DNA of 7,658 bases from CAZDIO01 sp964505555 (GTDB lineage Bacteria > Bdellovibrionota_C > UBA2361 > SZUA-149 > CAZDIO01). The notes under the pieces were generated by a model, which did no database searches, was not told the origin of the DNA, and saw nothing but the letters and a program-made list of their open reading frames with translations. Location: the NCBI GenBank assembly GCA_964505555.1, contig CAZDIO010000003.1, positions 1 to 7,658 on the forward strand, given 5' to 3'. Positions within the stretch are counted from its first letter, which is position 1; every line of letters begins with the position of its first letter. Of this stretch, positions 1-5,745 are shown one piece after another. The position numbers were made by a program, and so were the translations under genes.

Positions 1-749
1 CTACTTCTTCTACATCTACATCTACATCTACATCTACATCTACAACAACATCTACATCTACATCAACATCGACTTCTACATCGACTTCTACTTCTACTTC
101 TACTTCTACTTCGACTTCGACTTCAACCTCAACCTCGACCTCGACCTCGACCTCGACCTCGACCTCGACCTCGACCTCGACCTCGACCTCGACCTCGACC
201 TCGACAACAAGAACATCTACAACAACTTCAACATCGACAAGCACATCAACTTCAACAACTCAAACTACTTCAACCTCTACCAGCCGAACTTCTACATCGA
301 CATCTACTTCGACCTCCACAAGCCGAACATCGACCTCAACGTCAACAACAAGCACATCTACAACAACTCCTCCTACCTCGACCTCGACAACAAGAACTTC
401 AACTTCGACTACACAGACTTCAACATCAACGAGTCGCACCTCAACATCAACAACGATGACCACAACATCCACAACTCAAACGTCAACAACAAGAACTTCT
501 ACATCGACATCTCGAACTTCAACTTCAACTTCAAGAACCTCAACCTCCACCACTACATCAACCTCGACCTCTAAAACTTCAACTTCAACGTCAACATCAA
601 CTACCACTTCAACAACGAGAACTTCGACCTCAACGTCACGAACATCGACCACTGCACCTTGTCCACCTGGATGTCCAACCTCACCTTTAATGTGTCAAGA
701 AGAAGGTGGTATCTGGAGTCAGGGATGCTGCTATAGTTGCGGAGAATAA
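1..749 (+). CDS. Thr/Ser-repeat (mucin-like) surface protein with Cys-rich C-terminal cap, 5'-truncated by window edge
   Basis: The reading frame whose first whole codon is at base 3 is open to the TAA at 747-749, so the gene continues left of the window and at least 248 residues are present. Roughly the first 215 residues are almost only Thr and Ser, mostly alternating, with occasional Arg, Gln, Lys and Pro. The last 30 or so residues change to a compact cap with six cysteines (CPPGC, a lone C, a CC pair and a final C) plus Gly and Trp, which looks like a disulfide-stabilised domain. The ATG at 456 is an internal Met, not the start, because identical repeat coding continues upstream of it. 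Long Thr/Ser tracts are known as extended, often glycosylated stalks in secreted proteins; that role here is inference. No signal peptide can be judged because the N-terminus is missing. The vWA gene follows after 14 bases, so co-transcription is likely. Confidence 0.8.
   Translation, partial: TSSTSTSTSTSTSTTTSTSTSTSTSTSTSTSTSTSTSTSTSTSTSTSTSTSTSTSTSTSTSTSTSTSTTRTSTTTSTSTSTSTSTTQTTSTSTSRTSTSTSTSTSTSRTSTSTSTTSTSTTTPPTSTSTTRTSTSTTQTSTSTSRTSTSTTMTTTSTTQTSTTRTSTSTSRTSTSTSRTSTSTTTSTSTSKTSTSTSTSTTTSTTRTSTSTSRTSTTAPCPPGCPTSPLMCQEEGGIWSQGCCYSCGE
9..44 (+). repeat. TCTACA hexamer tandem, 6 copies
   Basis: Six perfect in-frame copies of TCTACA encode Ser-Thr dipeptides inside the Thr/Ser gene. Loss or gain of units keeps the frame, so this is a length-variable coding microsatellite. 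Confidence 0.9.
84..107 (+). repeat. ACTTCT hexamer tandem, 4 copies
   Basis: Four perfect in-frame ACTTCT units (Thr-Ser) are followed by ACTTCG variants. The same hexamer recurs in the arms of the inverted repeat at 4225-4378. Confidence 0.85.
132..203 (+). repeat. ACCTCG hexamer tandem, 12 copies
   Basis: Twelve perfect copies of ACCTCG (72 bp) encode Thr-Ser. The uniform codon choice in this block, against mixed codons in the rest of the gene, points to recent expansion by slippage or unequal recombination. It is also a likely spot for assembly error in copy number. Confidence 0.92.
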
Positions 750-763
750 AAAACCATTAAGAT

Positions 764-2920
764 ATGAAACAAAACTTACAATACTGCAAAACACGATCTA
801 CCGATAAAGGAGCCGTCTTAATTCTAACAGCACTACTATGTTTCGCACTTCTTGGCCTGATGGCTTTAGTAATTGATTTTAGTTTTGTTGGATCTTCTCA
901 CGAGCAACATGAGCGTCTTGCTGAAGGGGCTGCAATTGCTGGGCTCCATACCTTTCTTAGTGAATATCGTCCTGAAGATCCCACCACTTACGGTCCAACA
1001 GCTGTAAGCTTTGCCCTTCAGAAGATTCGAGAAGTTACTAAAAAAAATGTCACCATCTCTCATCAGGGCTCTGAACTTTCCGATCAAATTGGTCTTGCTG
1101 GCGGCGCTGTTAATGAAGATGGCGAGGTTCAGTTTGGAAAATGGTGGGAAGATTGCCAACCCGATCCTCTCAATCCTCCAAAAGGTTGCCACTGCGGACT
1201 TCCGGGAAGCTCCTGTTTCGAAGCTGGAGATCCTACGTTAAGTGGAAATGGTGAATTTGGCCAAGCAATTCGAGTAACCTTTACAATCACCAATAGCAGC
1301 CCCATTCCAGCACTTTTTTCAAAAGTGCTCGGATACAGAGGATTTACCAGCACCGCTCAGGCGACAGCTCAGAATATTCCACTTCACGGACTCTTCTTGG
1401 TAGATCTCTCTACCTCGATGCAGTGGGGAACACACCGAAAATACTTTAACGGCGCTCCTGTACACGATCAATTTGCATTTAAATTTGATTCTGATTTGCT
1501 TTACGATGCAGATGGCGATGGCTATGAAGACGATTCTGTTGCATGTCCTGAAGGTGGAACAGTGTATGACAGCCTCACAGGAATTACCTATTTGTGTTCT
1601 TGCACGGGATCACTGGATGACGATCCAGGTGTTTGTACCAATTGTCGTTACAATCTTGTGCATTCAGCACCTGCATTACATAGACAGAAATGGTATGGGG
1701 AAAGTGGTATTCCTATCCTTAAAAAAACCAGAGACGATCTGGATCCAACAAAACATTTTAAAGAGGATTACAGATGTCTTAAAGTTCCCTTTGTTGATGA
1801 TATAGATCTTGATGGGATTGCCGACGGCCCCCCAACATATGAATACTATCTCGTTGACGGCTACCAACAACTGGGAACTACGGAAACAGATCCCACCTAT
1901 TCTGCTGGTCCGGAGCCTTTGGCCACGGTGCTTTCTGCTCTGTATTATGCGAGTACAAGATTCGAAAGTAGACGAATTAACGGGGACATGATCGGTGCTA
2001 TTTTTTTTGATGAAGATAGCGCGGAAATACATAACAGAACATTTCCACTTCTGAAACCAGATTCTCAAAACGTTCCTATGTTTAAAGATCTTCAAGATGC
2101 GGTAAACATCCTGACGGATCCACGACATGATCCTTCCCGGTTTTCTCCATATCCAAAAAACTTCTCACAATATCCAGCGTTTCCTCGTGTAAGAGGATTT
2201 GGTGCTAACGCAACAACACATGAAACGGATATTCCTGGTGTCCTTACAGACGCGCTTCGCTTACTTAATGAGGCGCCTGGCTCGCAAGGAGCAAATAACT
2301 TCGTACTGATAATCTCTGACGGCCTTACAAACTGCGTTTCTCCCGCAGGTTGCTCAAACAACGGAACATACTTTTATGATTCACTTTACAATGGAATTAT
2401 CAATGGCATTCTCCCCAAATATCAAACACAAAACATTGCAATCCATTTTATGTCAGTTGGATTTTTTCCTGTTACCGGACCCATCGCCGGACCCGTTCCT
2501 AACTCACTGAACATTGTTGATGAAAATGGAGACCTGATGGATGATGGAAAAGTACGAGAGGCAGGAATAGATTGGGTATACTCTGGTTCTCAAGGTTCTT
2601 CACGATCAGAGATAGCAGCGGCATATGACGCAGCACGACCTCCAAATAATGTGCCCTTTTATTATGCAAACTGGGCTTTCTATGACATCACCAAAAAGAC
2701 AAACGGTTTCTTCTTCCCACTTCGACCCTCAGTACGTCCTCCCTCGACACCCCCTTTGCAACCGATTACTCTCAATGACATACGAAACGGTATTACTATA
2801 ACTGAAGCTCACCTCCAGCTGTCGGATCCAACAGGCAGATCCCCAAAAGCACAAGTAGAAGACTACATAGATAAACTTTTTGAATACAATTCAATCGTAT
2901 TGGTTGAAGAGAAGCACTAA
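764..2920 (+). CDS. TadE/G-like N-terminus plus von Willebrand A domain protein (candidate pilus-associated adhesin)
   Basis: This 718-residue protein begins with a short basic/polar stretch and a hydrophobic segment at about 16-39 that runs into an aspartate-containing stretch and an AxxAGL-type helix. This is the arrangement of the TadE/TadG-like 'Tad' domain of Flp pilus proteins. A vWA domain starts at about 208: FLVDLSTS (211-218) gives the MIDAS motif D214-x-S216-x-S218, T495 is a plausible MIDAS Thr, and FVLIISDG (513-520) supplies the later Asp. The vWA core is split by a long insertion with cysteines (261, 278, 280, 291, 294) and two Asp-rich loops, DADGDGYEDD (248-257) and DIDLDGIADG (346-355), that resemble calcium-binding loops. 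MIDAS vWA domains bind a divalent metal and protein ligands; adhesion is inferred. The start follows the Thr/Ser gene by 14 bases. No strong Shine-Dalgarno is present; GGAG at 741-744 is far away. The protein probably sits in the inner membrane or is exported with the domain outside. It may be a functional counterpart of PilY1, which also has a vWA domain and accompanies minor pilins. Confidence 0.85.
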   Translation: MKQNLQYCKTRSTDKGAVLILTALLCFALLGLMALVIDFSFVGSSHEQHERLAEGAAIAGLHTFLSEYRPEDPTTYGPTAVSFALQKIREVTKKNVTISHQGSELSDQIGLAGGAVNEDGEVQFGKWWEDCQPDPLNPPKGCHCGLPGSSCFEAGDPTLSGNGEFGQAIRVTFTITNSSPIPALFSKVLGYRGFTSTAQATAQNIPLHGLFLVDLSTSMQWGTHRKYFNGAPVHDQFAFKFDSDLLYDADGDGYEDDSVACPEGGTVYDSLTGITYLCSCTGSLDDDPGVCTNCRYNLVHSAPALHRQKWYGESGIPILKKTRDDLDPTKHFKEDYRCLKVPFVDDIDLDGIADGPPTYEYYLVDGYQQLGTTETDPTYSAGPEPLATVLSALYYASTRFESRRINGDMIGAIFFDEDSAEIHNRTFPLLKPDSQNVPMFKDLQDAVNILTDPRHDPSRFSPYPKNFSQYPAFPRVRGFGANATTHETDIPGVLTDALRLLNEAPGSQGANNFVLIISDGLTNCVSPAGCSNNGTYFYDSLYNGIINGILPKYQTQNIAIHFMSVGFFPVTGPIAGPVPNSLNIVDENGDLMDDGKVREAGIDWVYSGSQGSSRSEIAAAYDAARPPNNVPFYYANWAFYDITKKTNGFFFPLRPSVRPPSTPPLQPITLNDIRNGITITEAHLQLSDPTGRSPKAQVEDYIDKLFEYNSIVLVEEKH

Positions 2921-2947
2921 GTCCGTTTTTCTTAGCTTGGATTAAAT

Positions 2948-2976
2948 AGCATCTTCTCATAAGAAGCTCTTTTCTT
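2948..2976 (+). terminator. Weak candidate terminator after the vWA gene
   Basis: AGC and TCTT pair with AAGA and GCT around a 5-base loop, with one A-A mismatch, and are followed by the T-rich CTTTTCTT. It lies 27 bases after the stop. The stem is short and AU-rich, so this is tentative. Confidence 0.3.
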
Positions 2977-3005
2977 GCCCATGTATTATCAACAATAAAT
3001 TTTTC

Positions 3006-3034
3006 TTGGCATATATTATCATATACGATAATTA
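3006..3034 (+). promoter_or_regulatory. Candidate promoter with overlapping palindromic operator upstream of the antitoxin-like gene
   Basis: TTGGCA (3006-3011) could be a -35 box, with TAATTA at 3029-3034 as a weak -10 at 17-base spacing. An inverted repeat ATTATC-N6-GATAAT (3015-3032) overlaps the -10. Antitoxins of this family usually bind a palindrome at their own promoter, so autoregulation is plausible but inferred. Confidence 0.35.
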
Positions 3035-3120
3035 AATATCGACACCCTGTGCTTAAGAAATACAACACAACTGACAATAACTTTTTCTAAAACCCTATTG
3101 GCAAGACTACAGGAAATCTT

Positions 3121-3423
3121 ATGGCACGACGAAGCGTTGAGTGGAATCAAGGGTTGGCAAAGGATTTGAAGAATACAAAGTTTGCTGCTCAGTTCATTCA
3201 AAGTTCCCTCGAAGAGGGAATTTCATTACAGGCGGTCCTTGCTAAGATTGTTCGATCTTACGGCGTTTCAGAGTTTGCTAAAAAAATAGGGATGCCCGCC
3301 TCGAATGTACTTCGAACTGTTAACCCAAAACATAACCCTACCATTGACACCCTTAATCGTTTTCTAAAACCCTTTGGTCTTGAACTTTCTGTAAGCCGCA
3401 CGACGAAAGGAAGAGCTGCTTAA
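3121..3423 (+). CDS. HigA / HI1420-type antitoxin-like helix-turn-helix protein, orphan
   Basis: This small basic 100-residue protein resembles the addiction-module antidote family typified by HI1420. A helical N-terminus (FAAQFIQSSLEEG, 21-33) leads to LQAVLAKIVRSYGVSEFAKK (36-55), and the helix-turn-helix lies at about 49-67. It is followed by the family-typical NPTIDTLNRFLKPFGLELSV (72-91). In standard modules a RelE/ParE-like toxin gene of about 100 codons lies directly beside it. Here the 200 bases upstream and 308 downstream are too short or lack any such gene, so it is either an orphan antitoxin or a regulator in its own right. The start is fixed by AGGA at 3111-3114, six bases before the ATG. 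A palindrome about 90 bases upstream may be its binding site. The 110-bp hairpin element 43 bases after the stop could end its transcript. Confidence 0.8.
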   Translation: MARRSVEWNQGLAKDLKNTKFAAQFIQSSLEEGISLQAVLAKIVRSYGVSEFAKKIGMPASNVLRTVNPKHNPTIDTLNRFLKPFGLELSVSRTTKGRAA

Positions 3424-3466
3424 AAAATTGCTAGAACAGCTCCATTTGAAGTGTGGCAAGAAATTC

Positions 3467-3576
3467 CCTCCCTGTCGTTGCGAGCGAAGCGAAGCAATCT
3501 CATATTGCCAATGAGGGTTCGAGATTGCTTCCCTTCGCCCGGCGGCCGGGCCTCCCGGCTCGCAACGACAGGGAGG
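3467..3576 (+). repeat. 110-bp GC-rich palindromic repeat element (REP/MITE-like), copy 1
   Basis: The outer arms 3467-3485 and 3558-3576 are perfect 19-bp inverted repeats (CCTCCCTGTCGTTGCGAGC and its complement). The inner arms GAAGCAATCTC (3491-3501) and GAGATTGCTTC (3521-3531) pair again around a 19-base loop. The right arm carries an extra GC-rich 19 bases (3539-3557), including CCCGG-CGG-CCGGG, which can form a side hairpin. The outside bases GCAAGA (3456-3461) and TCTTGC (3577-3582) are also complementary. The core TTGCGAGCGAAGCGAAGCAA is of a type I recall as a dispersed intergenic repeat in many environmental genomes. It encodes no protein. Its position could make it a bidirectional transcript end. 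Confidence 0.85.
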
Positions 3577-3731
3577 TCTTGCTAACTATATCTAAAACGG
3601 AACGATTCTAGAGGCTCTCTGAGGTAGATCATAACGAAGCTCCACAAATCTCATCTGAAACGTTTTTCGTAAAGACACGAAAACAATAAGAACAACTTAA
3701 AAATCACCGAACAAAGGGTCGTGATGACAGT
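3577..3731 (+). other. Leader region upstream of the pseudopilin cluster
   Basis: No gene is seen between the palindromic element and the first pseudopilin. It probably carries the promoter of that cluster, but no convincing -35/-10 pair could be picked by eye. It contains a short inverted repeat (3664-3683) and the purine-rich AAAGGG at 3713-3718, 13 bases before the start codon, which is a weak and distant ribosome binding site. Confidence 0.4.
3664..3683 (+). promoter_or_regulatory. Short inverted repeat upstream of the pseudopilin cluster
   Basis: TTTTCGT and ACGAAAA are perfect complements separated by AAAGAC, centred about 58 bases before the first pseudopilin start. It could be an operator or an mRNA hairpin; no follow-on T-run argues for a terminator. 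Confidence 0.3.
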
Positions 3732-4199
3732 ATGCGCGTTCGTAGAAAAGAAAATTTTGTGGGATTTACCCTGCTTGAAACCCTCTGCTGCCTTGGTGTT
3801 CTCTGCTTACTGTTAGGAGCAGGGGCGCTCAGCTTACAGGGCTTAGGAAATACAGATCTCTTAATGAGAACCACAAAAGAGATGCTTGCTGAGATTGAGA
3901 GTATGGCAAAAATGGGGCGACAGATGCGTACCGAGATCGATGTTTCTTATGATCAGGCACTTCATAGTTTAGTAGCCGAAGGTATCGCAGGAGATGAAAG
4001 ACATTTTATAAAACGTTATCATGTTTCAAAAAATGTTTTTGTAACAGCCCGCTTTGCAAACCCTGGAAAGGAATTTACCTCGTTGACCCTTTATCCAAAT
4101 GGGAATGCAACACCGGGGAGGTTTACGGTGATGTATGAAGATAAGATATGTGAGGTCATACAGGCTTTGAGAGGGATGAGACGAATTGAGTGTAAATAA
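3732..4199 (+). CDS. GspH/FimT-like minor pseudopilin
   Basis: This 155-residue protein has a basic leader MRVRRKENFVG followed by FTLLETL, which is the class III (type IV pilin-like) prepilin signal. PilD-type peptidase would cut after G11, F12 becomes the N-methylated first residue and E16 is the conserved Glu5. A hydrophobic helix (12-38) precedes the globular part. The C-terminal third, with LTLYPNGNATPGRFTVMYED (118-137) followed by Ile- and Arg-rich strands, fits the GspH/FimT beta-domain pattern in which a 'PxG' turn is followed by a short strand and a GR-type ending. GspH is a minor pseudopilin of the type II secretion pseudopilus tip and FimT/FimU is its T4 pilus counterpart; sequence alone does not separate them. 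It is first in an H-I-J-K-like series. A 45-bp inverted repeat follows 25 bases after its stop. Confidence 0.8.
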   Translation: MRVRRKENFVGFTLLETLCCLGVLCLLLGAGALSLQGLGNTDLLMRTTKEMLAEIESMAKMGRQMRTEIDVSYDQALHSLVAEGIAGDERHFIKRYHVSKNVFVTARFANPGKEFTSLTLYPNGNATPGRFTVMYEDKICEVIQALRGMRRIECK

Positions 4200-4224
4200 A
4201 AACAATACCTCCTCTTAGACTTTC

Positions 4225-4378
4225 ACTTCTACTTCTACTGAACTTAGACTTGCACTTGCTCTTGCACTACGTATTTGAACCTAATCTGAAGCCTTGAATC
4301 ACTTTTTTTGTGCAACACAGAGGTTGCGGTTTTTAGTGCAAGAGCAAGTGCAAGTCTAAGTTCAGTAGAAGTAGAAGT
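4225..4378 (+). repeat. 45-bp perfect inverted repeat with hexamer-periodic arms and 64-base spacer
   Basis: Bases 4225-4269 are the exact reverse complement of 4334-4378. The left arm is built of CTT-N3 units (ACTTCT, CTTAGA, CTTGCA, CTTGCT) with one base out of step, and the right arm reads as AAG-N3 units continuing to about 4390 as AGAAGT copies. The spacer includes GCAAC-N6-GTTGC followed by GGTTTTT, a small terminator-like hairpin. The element occupies most of the gap between the GspH-like and GspI-like genes. If transcribed it would form a very stable hairpin that could attenuate, process or protect the message. It carries no credible gene. Confidence 0.9.
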
Positions 4379-4442
4379 AGAAGTAGAAGTTTTAGAATAA
4401 AAGCTCTGGAAAGAAACTGAGAAGGTAAGGAAGACAGATAAA

Positions 4443-4823
4443 ATGCTAAAACAATCATCCCCCAACAATCACGGCTCCTCACTCCTTGAGTTTACCCTCG
4501 CTCTTTCACTGCTGCTTGTTATCCTCTCTGCTCTAATTTCAGAAGAAAAAAAACTTCTTGGAATCACCGCCCAACTAAAAAAACAAAAAACCCTCTACAC
4601 CGATCTTCTCCAAGCACGCGAGCTTTTAAAAGAAAAACTTTTACTTAATAGAGATAACGAAGCTATCTCCCTAGAATCATCTCTCCTAAGCGCCCCCCTC
4701 TTTGCTCGGTGTAGTAGAGAGCACAACACAGCGATTCAAAGTAACTACTATTCCTGCACACTCACCTACCCAAACTCACCTCAAACCACCTTCAACAAAA
4801 AGATCACCCTATGGCTTCCCTAA
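4443..4823 (+). CDS. GspI/PilV-like minor pseudopilin
   Basis: This 126-residue protein has a polar leader ending in HG, then SSLLEFTLALSLLLVILSAL. Cleavage after G11 places E16 at the Glu5 position, followed by a hydrophobic helix to about residue 32. Residues 35-65 are charged and helical (EEKKLLGITAQLKKQK and LLQARELLKEK), consistent with the exposed half of the long pilin helix. The short C-terminal part has two cysteines (90 and 104) that could form a disulfide. Length and position second in the series match GspI, which is about 125 residues; the identity rests on this and the signal, because the globular part is not recognisable by eye. The ribosome binding site is TAAGGAAG at 4426-4433. 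Its 3' end overlaps the next gene by 13 bases, suggesting translational coupling. Confidence 0.72.
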   Translation: MLKQSSPNNHGSSLLEFTLALSLLLVILSALISEEKKLLGITAQLKKQKTLYTDLLQARELLKEKLLLNRDNEAISLESSLLSAPLFARCSREHNTAIQSNYYSCTLTYPNSPQTTFNKKITLWLP

Positions 4824-5737
4824 ACCACAAAGCATTTAGCGCAATAGAACTGATTGCAGTGCTCTTTCTTTCGAGCTTGCTCTTTCTCTTAAGTCTCCCC
4901 GCTCTCAAACTCTCCTCACACACCCTACAAACAAATCAAAAAGAGGAGGAGCACGAAAACACGTTTGCCGTCGTTAAAGACACGCTTAGACAATCAATAA
5001 ATAATTCACAATCGCTCCTTGGGTTTCCTGCCATCACTATCCATCCTCCTGGTCATATCCTCTATACCAATCAAACAGATCACGCTGTCCATCTAGGTCT
5101 TGAGCGTCTCCGCCCTGAAGAAAACAGTAACGCGATCTCATTTCTAGAGCTTCATCCTGAACTTCTTTTAAAGATCGTCGAGCGCAGCAGCACAAACCCT
5201 CTGACATTTCTTCTCTGTCATCAAAACAAAACACTCCCGAGCCATTCCAAAACAAAAATAAAATCCACAAAACACTTTCTTGCCATAGGAATAGATGGAA
5301 CAGCACTTCTTTCTGGAAAAGTTCTTCAACTTCAGAGCACTTCTTCACTGTGTGTGGATGGAGTTTTATTTCAAGGTACTTTCCTCGTTGATTCTAAAGC
5401 CCACGTAGTAAATACTCAGCTAAGCTTTTTTTCCCAAAATACACCTCCTCTTTCTGGACTAGAGCGATACGTAACGGCTCTCGTCCCTGTTGAAGACTGC
5501 TATACTTTATACCTTGATCGCGAAGGGTCATTGCGAAGGGTGTCTGACCTTTCATCTGAGAATCAACCACTCGTGTCTGGAATTTCGAAACTGCTCGTTT
5601 CTGAAAAGCAGGCATCATCATTGGGAAAAGTAATCTCTTTATCGCTTTCTACAAAAAAGAAACTTCAAGTTATCTCACTTACAGATTTTTCAATCCTCAC
5701 CTTGCCCCCGCAAGAACTTATTCATCTTATTTCTTAA
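4811..5737 (+). CDS. GspJ/PilW-like minor pseudopilin
   Basis: This 308-residue protein begins with a leader ending in KA and then FSAIELIAVLFLSSLLFLLS. F9 is the probable first mature residue and E13 is Glu5. The residue before the cleavage site is Ala (A8) instead of the usual Gly, which is uncommon but known to be tolerated by some prepilin peptidases. A hydrophobic segment to about residue 32 is followed by a Gln/Glu/Lys-rich helix (SSHTLQTNQKEEEHENTF). The remainder is strand-rich, with three cysteines (about 135, 179 and 227) and no other recognisable domain. It is longer than typical GspJ (about 200 residues). The start overlaps the upstream gene by 13 bases. No good Shine-Dalgarno precedes the ATG, so translation probably depends on coupling. 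Third place in the H-I-J-K-like order supports the GspJ/PilW assignment. Confidence 0.7.
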   Translation: MASLNHKAFSAIELIAVLFLSSLLFLLSLPALKLSSHTLQTNQKEEEHENTFAVVKDTLRQSINNSQSLLGFPAITIHPPGHILYTNQTDHAVHLGLERLRPEENSNAISFLELHPELLLKIVERSSTNPLTFLLCHQNKTLPSHSKTKIKSTKHFLAIGIDGTALLSGKVLQLQSTSSLCVDGVLFQGTFLVDSKAHVVNTQLSFFSQNTPPLSGLERYVTALVPVEDCYTLYLDREGSLRRVSDLSSENQPLVSGISKLLVSEKQASSLGKVISLSLSTKKKLQVISLTDFSILTLPPQELIHLIS

Positions 5738-5745
5738 TACTGTTC

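Noticed and set aside
1..210. CRISPR-like array
   Set aside because: The repeats are contiguous hexamers in an open reading frame with no spacers.
456..458. ATG as the start of the Thr/Ser protein
   Set aside because: Repeat coding continues in the same frame back to base 3, and no ribosome binding site precedes this ATG.
260..472. Val/Asp/Glu-rich open frame on the minus strand
   Set aside because: It is the antisense of the Thr/Ser hexamer repeat. The + frame ends in a plausible six-cysteine domain and is collinear with the downstream gene, while the minus frame has no such ending or neighbour.
1676..2128. 150-codon open frame on the minus strand
   Set aside because: It lies wholly inside the vWA gene, whose motifs are clear, and its translation shows no recognisable domain.
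4244..4468. Minus-strand frame with Thr-Ser and Leu-Ala repeats
   Set aside because: It is a translation of the inverted repeat and runs into the start of the GspI-like gene. It has no credible ribosome binding site or domain, though the repeat itself is reported.
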